Below, in pieces: positions 26,000-37,373 of a stretch of DNA of 64,000 nucleotides. This stretch comes from Rotaria macrura (Eukaryota; Rotifera; Eurotatoria; Philodinida; Philodinidae). How positions within the stretch are numbered: the first letter of the stretch is position 1; each line of letters opens with the position of its first letter. The notes under the pieces are model-generated. The model was not told where the DNA came from. It ran no database searches and saw only the letters and a list, made by a program, of their open reading frames with translations. A program made the position numbers and the translations under genes. The DNA lies in assembly GCA_900239685.1 (NCBI GenBank), contig OENT01000746.1:1-64000 (forward strand), written 5' to 3'.

Positions 26000-28895
26000 T
26001 CAATAGGTATGATGACCATGTAAGAATGTATATACGAAATCTTATCATTTTCGAGATTGTCTGAATGCTATTGATGAACTCAAGTGTCCTGGAAAGACAT
26101 GCTTGAATAACGAACACGTTTGTAAAGTCTTAGAAGTATTTTGGAGTCAATACATACCATTAGACAATCTGACAGAAGAATATTTGAATTATCCCTGTAT
26201 CTAACGGAATTTTTTTTTTCATAATCCAACTCATGAAGAGTCTACAAAACATTTTTTGTAGAATAAAACAATGTGTATCACTATAGATCATATCTCTTTC
26301 AATCAAGCAGTATTATCAGTAATAGAGAAAAATACTTGATTAGTACAAACTGGAATACCATATCCGTATAATATAATGACCGCTTTTTTCAAAGATACTA
26401 ACCAAGGCGCGTTCTGTACTTTCATAACATATGATCCTACACAAAGAAAGCCGAGGATATTTCTGAGGATATCTCGCTCGAATAATTTTCCATCCGTTTC
26501 TACTAATGTATCCGTCCAACAAATTTCGAAATTTCATCGAACAAGAGTATTTATTGCACCATCGTATGACAAATATTGGTATTGCGATCGAGGAATTTCT
26601 ATCATGTTTAAAATACAATGAAACTCCGAAATATCTTTATCATTTGGCCTATTTCGGAGATCGATATCAGTGGCAGAACCAATGTATTAGTGCAGATTTT
26701 CAATTTATATATCGTACAACAATATTTTCAATGTCTAAATTTCAATTAATTATCATGTTAATTGATGAACAGACGCCAACTCCATCTTATCATGAACAAA
26801 TAACGTATGCACTCAAACATGATTGTGGAACAAAGTTTTCCACACCTATGTACTTTATCGTCATCAAACGATTAAAATTCTTCAACAAATTATTCCATAC
26901 AGATCGATGTCTTTGATTAAATTATATTAGCCTATTGGGCCAGTTGGCATCTATCGATTCTTACCAGTGAACCAAATAGCTGCTAAATTATTTATTCCAA
27001 ATATAAAACAATCAGAATCTTACTTTTTGTATTGCAGACGTCATACTCAATGTGTACGATATATGAATAAAACAATTTCATATTTTTGTCTCCTTAATTC
27101 AGGTTATTCCTGTTTATAGTGTGATATTCAACAAATTCGTTTGTGCTCCGCTAATGCATTTTGTTATACTTCATAAATTTGCATTTGCTCATCAAAGAAA
27201 TTGGGTCCACGATGCTAGTTTAGAACATTCCATTTGTCAGTCATCTAAAAATCTTTGTCAAAACAATGGATATTGTGTGTCCATTGATGATCTTATTCAT
27301 AGTAAAAATTTTACATGCTTGTGTAAAGAAAGTTTTTATGGAAGTCAATGTGAAAATAATAAACATAGTAGTCCAATATTTTATTGCATTGGAGGACCGC
27401 GCAAACATCAAAATATAACAACACTGAGAGAGTTCAACTATCATGAAAATACAATTAGACTACTTGTTACAAATCCATTTCATATTCTCCGTATTCAATC
27501 TTGCAATCAAAATTATTATTTAGTTGTAGTAAGAAAAAGATTTATTGAATCGGAATATATTCAAACTGAACCAGAACCACATCAACAATGGCTATCCGTA
27601 TATGAACTATTTAATATAAATATCCTTTCTTATGTTCGTCTTCATCGTGTTAAATATTATCCTCTACTATGTCGACAAAATCAAACAGTTGATGCGTTTC
27701 TGTGATGAAAAATACATGTGTATATGTGATTTAGATCGATTCTCGAATCGTTTCACATTAGATCATTAAAATATTCATGATTGCCATGGTTACAATGATT
27801 GTGAAAATAGTGGTCAATATTTTCAAGATAATGCAACGTGTCCTATAGTGTATCAATATGTGTTTTCCCGCCCATTACTATGGAACAATGCATCAGTTTT
27901 CGACAAGGCGTTATCTTTTGTCAATTAATTTTCACATTAAAACAAATATTTCATTTTCTCGACAACCATTCCTCGTAAAATGAGTCTGAAATTCATAACA
28001 ATCATTTTCTTTTTCGGATTGATCAATCAAATCTTATTAAGAGCAACGTTTCGTATGAAGAAAACGCTTGATATCTCTTATAGATTTTCTTTATTAGTTT
28101 CTTCGTGGATTTCTATGTTCATAACTCATATATTAATCATCAAGCTTTGGTATTTAGTTTTATTTCGTATGCTTATTCTAACGAATCCATCATAGCTCAT
28201 ACTGAATTATATATTATTAGACATGATTCTTCAAAGACGTTTGGTTTCAAATAATTGACTTAATACGCGTGTGTCTATTGAATGAGTCTTCGCTGCTATT
28301 CATTCTGTTAAATTCAATAAATCTTAAAGTAAAAGAGTAGCTAGATGGACAACTTTAAATATCATTCTTGTAACGCTTACCGTTCATTTTCATATTCCTC
28401 TAAATCACCATTTGATTGATGATATTGATGCTGATGAAAAACGACTTTGTTGTATTGTTCAATACTCGTCTTCAATCAATATATTTAATTCATTTATTAC
28501 TCTCGTTCATTTTCTTTTCCCATTTTCGATTAATTTGATGTCCATTTTATTCATTATCATCTATATGGCGCATTCACAGACAATTTTACAACTCGGAATG
28601 TTATTTGCGAAACATATACGGCTACAATTCAAACCAAACAAACATCATCATATTGTATCACGTATCTTTTTATTGTTAGCATTACCACGTTTAGTCATTT
28701 CGTTTACAAAAGAATGTAATTATAAAGTCTCAGCAGCATTCATGAGTACTTCTATTCGGATATTTTGCATCATTTTTTACCATCCATGATATATATTTAT
28801 TGTATATATTTTACCCTCCAAAGTATACCAAGATGCATTTAAAAGTGCTATAAAGCAAGCTGTCGAACGACTACGTATTCGTATCAAATATTAAT
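26000..28895 (+). pseudogene. Decayed LDLRa/EGF/seven-transmembrane receptor
   Basis: Pieces of one receptor occur in the expected order but in shifting frames. At 26050-26200 a cysteine- and acid-rich stretch (DCLNAIDELKCPGKTC) resembles the end of an LDL-receptor class A repeat. At 27119-27230 and 27235-27356 are two EGF-like repeats; the second is clear (CQNNGYC, then TCLCKESFYGSQC). At 27380-27705 comes a beta-rich spacer. From 27960 to 28870 the hydrophobic helices of a 7TM domain are recognisable, including the conserved-looking LIDDIDADEKRLCCIVQYSS loop and a tail KVYQDAFKSAIKQAVERLR. Several stops and frameshifts interrupt it, e.g. TAA at about 27176 in the first EGF. The architecture resembles the EGF/GPCR-like families expanded in bdelloids. 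Confidence 0.6.
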
Positions 28896-31800
28896 ATTCC
28901 CGTTAGTAGTGTATTCAGTACCATTGCTGATCATTTATTTATCGAGATCTGAATGTTTGTTGTAAGATAATTTTGATTTGCACGGGATAAGTGAAAAAAC
29001 AATCAGCATCTTCATGCTCTTTGAATGTACCAACTTTTTCAGTACGCATTGGAATAAATCATGAGTCACTTTTAACTGTACTCTCGAAAACAGAAATTTT
29101 ACGGAATCAAGCAATGTTCTTCACACGAGCACGAATTTGAGATTTTTTTTGGTTTTTGCAAGGCAGATTTCTTACCTAACGCTTCATCGATCACACTATC
29201 GTAATTGAATCATCTCCCTCTCTGTATTTCTTAACATTAATAATTCTTCTCTAGTATGACTCCTTACCTTTGCATATGAAAAGGGTGTACGTGCGGATTT
29301 GTGAAAATGGGACTTGTTTTGAGCCACATTCCTAATTTCTCTCTACATTCTGACCAAAGGTCAACCCTGGTGCTGAGAACTCTTTTAACCACCTATCTAT
29401 CCTCAAGATTTGACTTCTTTCAGTCATACTGCTAAAGTCTTTGAGTTTTCGGAAATGATCTTGGTGCATTACTAAATATTTTAATGAGTCTACGGATTAG
29501 ATAATGACTTTGATAATTAAAAGAATTCTTTTTTGGAGCTTTGTATGTATAATGAAGTATCACTGAAGTGTTTCGGTAGGTAGCTTCAAAGGCTTTCTAC
29601 AGACCCTTACAAGTTTTCAGGCGAATGCATTAAGCATTTTCTTAAACAATTTTCGGACAACTTGACAGAAGTATCCTAGTGAAATCGATTTTTTTTCTTT
29701 AGACACAACATTTTCCTTCTAATCATTTCGATAACACAGCATCATAGAAAGATTTCTGCTGATTTAAATTTAATGAAGGGTTTCTTAGTTGCGCAATATA
29801 TATTGATTCATTATTAGAGTAAAACGGAATCGCTTTTTGATGTGAAACAATTGCACAATCTATGTAGTAAGATATAAGTATGGGTGTGGGCTCATAGAAT
29901 AGAAATTGGTGTATGTGCTTATTCGTCTTCTTGCCACTGACATTTCAACTCTGTTCCTCGAAATGCCAGTAGATCTACCGATATTGTTATCTAATATCCA
30001 TCCATTTCTCGGAGTCATTATGCTGTAATTTTTAAAAATACCTCTGCTAGTTGTTTACATCGACTATTAACAATGACGATGCATATATATATAATTCTAA
30101 ATGCACCCTTCACAGACTTATTTTTTTTAAGGAAAGCGATTAGCGAACAGAAAGCTCAAATGCATTATTTCTTCACATATGTGAAGAATTCAGCGGGAAA
30201 AGCTAGCTTACGGCAGCTTCAGATGTGCGCTGAAAAGTGTTTTTCAGCACACATTTTTAAGCAGTTAAAATAGCTTAAAGGAAAACGTCTAAGCGCTTCT
30301 AACGGTCCTTGTTGTAAGTTATTATTTAATAAAAAACAATTAAATTACCATTTCTAACGCTTCTGTGTTGATAAACTACATTGAGATTTTGCTTTTATGC
30401 CATCGTACTGCGTTTTCATTGAATGGCTGAATTTTTTATTGTAGACAGTGTTGCGTCAGATATTGGTTTCGAACATCGTATATATATTTACTTATGTGAA
30501 ATGTTAAGTTAGAAGTCAGCCCTATGAACCACTTTGCAAAATAACCGTATTGACAGGTGTCGATGCAACTAAATTGTAGGAATCACGTGAAACTAAGACC
30601 ACAAGCAACTATTGTTTTTGTTTCATTCTTTTTTCTAGTTAATTTTCAGAAGTGTTTTCTGGGCCCCAGATCCGGTCGGAGCCCGCCAGAAACGGGCTAT
30701 TTTCTGACATCTTTCTGCTGGTTCAGGCGTATTTCAAGTCGAAAACGATGGGAAAACAACGTCGGAACATGGAAGCAGTATCCCAGGCGGATTTCTATGT
30801 ATGGGGAACCTGTCCGAACTAAGCAAAGACCCAACCGCATCCAACCGAAAAAAAGGATAATGACGAATCGAAAAAAAGATGGAATCAACCGTTTTCCATC
30901 GCGATTTTTCAAGATAATTGTTGTTTCAAAAATCAGTATCATCTAGCAAAAGAATCATCACAAATATAAAACACTTTAAAAAAACAAATAATTAGAGAGG
31001 TCCGAAGCATAAAAAATCCAAACTTCCGATGACTTGAATGAATGGTTTTTACGAAAAACATTATTTTAAGAATTTTTTCAGATTTCTCGGATGCAATCTA
31101 TTGAGAATCAATCGATAAGACTTTTCCTTAGAAAAAAAAACATAACTTTTGTGATTCCTACATACTGAAATGAGTAATTCCGTAAAAAATACCTTTAAAG
31201 GTTTTCAAAGGTCTTCTTTCTCTAAATTCTGAATTTTATGGATCCTCTTGATAAAATCGATAGGTTATGAAACTATTACGGATTCGAGGCCAAATCGCTC
31301 GTGTTTCAATAAGAGTGTCATTTCTCGCAGTGAATCCGTTTGTGCATTCCAAATTTCTTTGAGGAAAATTAAATGTACGAACGTAAATTAAAGATTTTAG
31401 TAGCGTCACTTACTTGGTTGAAGACTTTATTGAGTCTCGGAACGGTAGTTGTTAACATGTGTGCTGTCATTACACATAGCGAGCTCGGTTTGCAAAAGTC
31501 TTGAAATCGACTTTAAGATATTCGTAGCTAAACTTCCCATTTTCTGACAGAACGCAACTGGTTCCTCAAAATATCGAATGTCTCACTTATAATTTAATTG
31601 TTCTCAGTAACTCTGTTTGTGTATTTCTAATTTGTTTGAAAATAAATAAAAATTGACTTTCAAATACTGGAAGCTTTGCTTAGTAGCTTGAAGTATGCGG
31701 AGCTGATTGGAAAACGATCAGATATAGTTTTGTGAACAGTGCAGAAACCGTCAGATATCGGTCGTCTTGGGTTCCGACGCGAAAAATGACTAGTCCGTAA

Positions 31801-34800
31801 TAAAAATGAGTTTCGAAAACGGGCGAATCTTTTCCGTTCCGTTCCGTTTTACGATGGGGTAACCGTCTTTTCCGTGGCCGGAGCCCATGTGGGGAAATGA
31901 GGGACGTATCTGTGAATACGTTTGGCGGCCTTGAATTCGTGGGAAATGCGCTGGAACTGGAAGTCGGAACCGTTCTCGGAAACCGGCTACCAGAAAAGCA
32001 TGAGAAAACTGTTGGATCCATGAGGCTCCCGTCCAGTCTTTCCAATAGCAGGTGACCCAAGCAGAAGTAAAATGTACAGAATGTCTGCTAATTCTGATTT
32101 ACACTTCGCTCTAAAAACTAAAATGTACTGTGTACACTTTGCAAAAACTATTTACACTTTGATTCTAGAACTTTGCCTACTGCATAAGATATTAGACAAT
32201 GACCTTTGCATCATTTTTGTTGTTCAAACTCATTTTCTTCTTATATTTTTGAAAATATTGTGTCAGACTATGAAACAGTATGTCTATTTATCATTGATTT
32301 CCAGGTGGACGCAAAGGGGTTGGAATAAGAGGCTTAGTTACATTGCTCTTCATTTCAATCCCATTTGCGCACTGATTGGTGTGATTCACATAGACAACTT
32401 AATGTGACGGTGACGGAACTGTAATTACAATGAAGAAATACAGTTGGTTGAAAACTCCGAGAAAGTCTTAGCCAAATATTATTCAAGCAGGTGACCTTTA
32501 TATCTCTTGCACACTCCTGTTGCCCCTGCTAATTGCTTTCTTAAGTTTAGTATATTTTCATCACAGCAAAACGAACAATACTTTTGTTTTTTAGATCAAA
32601 AAAATTGGCTTCAGTACGCTTTGTACACTTTGCTCATGTAAGTAAAGTGTACATGTACATTTCGTTTTAGATTTCTATTGGAAACACACTGCTCCCGCCG
32701 TATGTTTTCGACTTGAGTTATATTGTTTTTATGTTTGAGTTGCATATTTTTCGTTAAGAAAAACCATTTTAGAAAAATTAAAATAATTCATAAATCATTT
32801 CTAGACATTGGGTTCTCGAGCTCTTAGTGTATCATTATTGTTTTGGAACAGTTGAATTGCATTTTCTTAATGAAGAGAAGGATTTTTTTAAACATATGTC
32901 ATTGTAAAAAATTTGTCTCAGCAGTTTTTGACATCGATCTGAATGCAAACCGAAAGTTCACTCTTGATTATTGTTCATGTTGTTTCGCAAATAAATTTTC
33001 CTCGTCCAAAAATATTATTCAAGCTTTATAAACTATTGCAGCTTCGCATGTTGGGTTTCCTTAAAGAAAAATTAAAACTTGAAAAAAACTCAAAAAGAAA
33101 GCTCTTGGAATTTACGAGAGATTCGTTATATGGGTTGGCTTAGAAGATTGCCATCAGTTAGACCACGGGAAAACTTGCTTTTAGTTGCAAGCTTCCAATC
33201 TCCAGTTTTCAGCTATTCGTAGCTTACGGTCTCATCTAGAGATATTCTGTGACAATTCAATTGGTGTACTATGTATGAGTGTCCGACGATTGTTTCTGAA
33301 AAATTTTGAGAATTCGAAATCTTTGTAAGTAATCCTAGGCAACAACATAAATGGCATTCCATCATTGTATAGATCTAAAGTATACAGTCGATTATGAAAG
33401 AGTAATATTATGGTTTCGTCAAAATAAAAAGTATTTATAAAGTCATGGATAAAAAATAAATAAAACTCTGTATTTCTACAGATGGTAATATTTTTTAGAT
33501 TTTAAAAGAGGATACAAAATTAGGCATTGTTAAAATGTAAATTCAAACACTTTAGAAGACGTAACGTATTTCTACACTCTATATACACCTGTAAAATATT
33601 TAATAAAGCACTGATTGGTTCTTAAAGTCAAAAAAAAGTTACAACACCATTAGATATTTCAGATCACAAGCATTTTAAATCGCTTAGACTAAAGAAGGTG
33701 ATAGGGCTTTCAAGCAAGTAGACTGGAAAACGCTAAAATGTGCTTTGTAAACTATTTTCTAAGCTGAATTAAGCGACTTTCAGAAGAAGGCGATTTTAAG
33801 AATCTTATTATATGTAGATTTAAGCCCTTTTCAGCGGGTGATATATGATTAAGCGACTCAAAGCTGCTTAAAAAAATGCTTACAATTCAAAATATTTTCA
33901 CATGTGTAGTGAAGAAGGGAAAAACCAGAGAAAAGGACGACGTAGAATTCACTGCCAATTTCAAAAAGGAGAATAGAAGAACAAGCGATGAGGATGTTGA
34001 TGGGTGAGAGTCGGAGAGATGGTCATCTCTAAGACCACCGACACAATAAGGCTGTTGAATATGTCCATTAGCAAACAATCATATTGGTGTGAAAGTCAAA
34101 TGTGAATCAGTGGTTCTTGCACGAAGGATCTGCAATGATAGAAAATTATCGAAGATCCTTGCTATATAGGTTTGGTACTCTAGTTTACATTTTACTGTAA
34201 AAAACAGAGTGCTAAGTGGATGCTTGCTGGAAGTTTTTGATATTATGCTTTTCAGTGCACAGTGACTTCGAAGTTCGAACTCCTCAGTTGTTTATAAGTC
34301 AACATATATTTTTTATCCTTAAATCACCAGACTAATGATATCCTTCATTAAATATTTCTATCGATTTGTCATATTTTACTTTCATTGTCATTGTCGTCGT
34401 ATCTTATATGCAGATCTTTTTTAATTGATTTGCATTATCTTGTTGAAATCAATAATTTGATTAAAAAAATCAGTTTTATCTGCATCTTGGATACTTTACT
34501 CAAGAAAATACAGCATCATCGTGCACTTTCCTGGTAAAAAAGACATGCGACTGAACTCTTTCATATACAGATTGCTGTTAGAAACAGTGGTGTGAATGTG
34601 CTTGACTTGAAGACACTAACTTATTTACCCACATGCCACTGGTACTCAAACGTTCGAAGAACGACCAACTAACAACATGATGTGAATATGGGTGTAGGTG
34701 AATAGAAGAAGATATTGGTCGGTATAAATGTATGGTTGTGGTAGTGTGGTATGGTTCTTTTGCTGGTGTTGGCAGTATGAATGAAAGTAGAAGAAAGACG

Positions 34801-35443
34801 CTGAGTTAAACCGATGCCTTTTGGTCGTTTTATATATTCTGATACAATCAGTTATTTCAAGCAGACACGAATCACACGAGATTTCTGCCGGAATAACTTT
34901 TTCTCACATGGTTTCCAATGGGAAGCGGGACCGGAGATTTCTGTGAAGGTTCAGAAAACGGGAAGAATATTAAAAATTCGCAATCCCGAAAACCGGTTTG
35001 CCAGATATCTATATGCACTAGAATATATCGTTCTTCGTACACTATTCATTCGACATCGCATTTTGTGAGAAATTTGGTGACACGAGCAGATAATATCCGA
35101 TAACGTGAGTTTCTTTTCTGAAATGGAGAAAATTGCATATTAATATGAAATACGAAAACGTCACAGTAACAGAAACGAGAAACGAAAGAGTTTTTCTCAC
35201 AGGACGCGATCACACAACCATGGAAGATTCGCATCAAATGCGTGTAACGCAGTAGGAGCAACAGACTAGTGTTTGAAAAAATATTATACGATTGCATGCA
35301 GCTATTTTCAGAAAGAGATAGAGAGAGGGAAGAAACCTATAAAACTAGAAGAATTAGTAAGAAAGAAAGCAAAACGTGAGCGTCGACTGCATTTTATTTC
35401 TTTCCAACATTTACTTTTATAGTTGAAAAGCTTTAACTGTAAG
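28896..35443. other. Long gene-free region with transposon debris
   Basis: Six and a half kilobases without a convincing gene. It contains three short GC-richer patches (30655-30905, 31770-32050, 34880-35010), an inverted pair of TGTACACTTT-containing sequences (32111-32140 and 32644-32670), and AAGC/GCTTAAA-type repeats near 30180-30290 and 33700-33870. These look like remains of inserted elements; none has an identifiable coding domain. Confidence 0.4.
32111..32670. repeat. Possible inverted-repeat element built on TGTACACTTT
   Basis: CTAAAAACTAAAATGTACTG at 32111 continues to TGTACACTTT. The reverse complement of 32644-32670 begins CTAAAACGAAATGTACATGT and also ends in ACACTTT. The match is imperfect and I could not find a target-site duplication, so this is only a candidate MITE. 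Confidence 0.3.
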
Positions 35444-36100
35444 ATGGCATCCTTCAACAAGACTTCATTTGTCTATTCGGATTTGTCAACTGTCAGTCAA
35501 GAACTAATTTGTAGAATTTGTACAGATCCATTTTGGCAGCCGGTATACCCCGAATCATGTGGTCATACATTCTGTCAAGCATGTCTGAAAAGTTGGATGC
35601 TTCAACAACACACGTGCCCAACATGTCGGGGTGATATCTCTCAAGTAAAACCCATCTCCAACACGGGTGGTCGGCCTATCATCGAGCAGCTTGATAGAAT
35701 TTCCGTTACGTGTGCGCACTGTGCACGCGATGATATTCAACGTGGTGATTTTGAGTCACATTTCAAGAAATGTCATCGTCGACCTGTACGCTGTCCTGCT
35801 TTCAGTATTAATTGCGGTTGGCAAGGTCCACAGGATGAGCTCGACATTCACAGGAAACAATGTGTTCTTCTACCATTAAAAGCGACGATAGCTGATCTTC
35901 AGAACCAAATCAATTTTCTCTATCAAGCAGTTACTCTTCTATCCAACAAGAGTCCAGAGACTTGCACTGAAAAATACTCTAGCCACCGTTTTTGTTGTGA
36001 TGCATGTGGAAAGTTAACTGAATTGACTGCAAGAGCGCTGCATATATGCCCTCTACTCGATCTATGTAACAAATGTTTTAAAAAGAAAATTATGAATTAA
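35444..36100 (+). CDS. RING and TRAF-type zinc-finger protein, probable E3 ubiquitin ligase, 218 aa
   Basis: Single exon; the ATG at 35444 is chosen over an upstream TTG. A C3HC4 RING occupies residues 23-61 with C23, C26, C39, H41, C44, C47, C58 and C61 all present, so E2 binding should be possible. Two TRAF-type zinc fingers follow (VTCAHCARDD...HFKKC and RCPAFSINCGWQG...IHRKQC). A short coiled coil comes next (LPLKATIADLQNQINFLYQA). The C-terminus (HRFCCDACGKL...LDLCNKCF) resembles a ZZ zinc finger but lacks one cysteine of the second CxxC pair. There is no MATH domain, so it is a TRAF-like ligase and not a full TRAF. A pyrimidine-AG site ends at 35422, 21 bases before the ATG. AATAAA lies at 36336. 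Related short RING/TRAF proteins are common in invertebrates. Confidence 0.85.
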   Translation: MASFNKTSFVYSDLSTVSQELICRICTDPFWQPVYPESCGHTFCQACLKSWMLQQHTCPTCRGDISQVKPISNTGGRPIIEQLDRISVTCAHCARDDIQRGDFESHFKKCHRRPVRCPAFSINCGWQGPQDELDIHRKQCVLLPLKATIADLQNQINFLYQAVTLLSNKSPETCTEKYSSHRFCCDACGKLTELTARALHICPLLDLCNKCFKKKIMN

Positions 36101-36878
36101 GCGAAAATGTTTCCGAATCTTTGGATGTACTATTTAAGTTGTGAATTCTGATGAGTGATGATCTCACTACAAAGCTGACATCGTACCAAATGAACAACTC
36201 ATTGTCATAATCTCATTCCTACTAGCAGATGTTCTTATATTTCTATTCAAACCCAATTTTTCACTCAAAGAAGTCCTTATTCTTATGAGGCTGAATTCCT
36301 TCTTAATGAAACTTAAAATCTTAGTCTGTTTACAAAATAAAACATACCAAATGGATGGGTGTAACTGCAATATGAAGACTAGGAAAGCCAGCACTCTTTC
36401 AAATTGCTGATTTTATCGAGATTGGTATAATTACCCGTAAGATCGGTTCAGAACGGCCAATAGATTGACATGAGTAATTGTTCACGCCTTTTCTCTAATA
36501 TTAGGGTAGGTTGTGCGTGTGACTGAGTATGGATGTGAAGCTCGGTCTGAATCAACATCTGTGTATTTTATCGCCCTACTAATTGCCAAAAAAACCCCGC
36601 ACATATACCTTGACTGTTTCTATGTGAGCCACCACTCCTTGTAGTCATGTCTATTTGAAAAAAAACTCGTAGTCAATCTGATTTTCGCATTTGTGCCTCA
36701 AAAATTGTGTCCGGGCTTTCCGTTTACTAGTGCATACATAGGTCTTCGTATGGCGTATGTATTCAAGTACATGCTGTTCCAGCTCCAGTTTCATCGGAAT
36801 AAAGAACAACCTGTGATCAACTTTCATTCAATTTCGGATTCTTCTTTGTGCACCAGAATAGTATTATTTGTTTAAATC
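36101..36878. other. Intergenic, nothing recognised beyond polyadenylation signal
   Basis: AATAAA at 36336-36341 is placed to end the RING gene transcript. An open frame at 36693-36875 stops two codons before the next start codon and in the same frame; it has no recognisable content. Confidence 0.4.
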
Positions 36879-37373
36879 ATGAAAGATTTGGGTGATGAAC
36901 AGTGCGCAGTCATTCCTAATTATCAACGTGAATTAACATTACACTATTTATATCAGTCTTTAGATAGGCCCTACACTAGCCATAGCAACAGCAAGTATCT
37001 TATCAATTGTATGCATCAAGAAAAAAATCCGGCACTTATTTCAACTTTCAGTCGCGCTGGTACCGCAACAATATATGGTTCTGCTATGGGCTTTGTCTTC
37101 AGCATGGGTATGGATGCATGTCAAATTACATAGTGAACAATTCAAGCAATATAAAATATAGAATAGAGCATAATGTTTACGATATTCGAAAACTCAATAG
37201 CGTATAGTCACAAATATGCATTTAGCTCAGCAACAAAAGCTGCATTGATAGCTATTCCATTAGGCATACTTACGGATTTTATCACAAGACCTGTTGATCA
37301 CCTATGTGGTAAAATCAATCAATCTAAAAAGCATAGATTAGTATGCATGAATTTTCTTCCATACAAACACTAA
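36879..37373 (+). CDS. Small two-exon membrane protein, 133 aa, unknown
   Basis: Exons 36879-37107 and 37201-37373 join in phase 1 across a 93 bp GT..AG intron that removes several stops, giving 402 nt. The N-terminal 65 residues are polar. Two apolar segments follow: AGTATIYGSAMGFVFSM, completed over the splice, and ATKAALIAIPLGILTDFI. The small-residue-rich segments GTATIYGSAMG and KAALIAIPLG recall Tim17/22/23-type or other mitochondrial inner-membrane proteins, but this is a loose resemblance. The C-terminus is basic (INQSKKHRLVC). AATAAA is at 37464, about 90 bp past the stop. The coherent hydrophobicity across the predicted splice supports the model. Confidence 0.5.
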
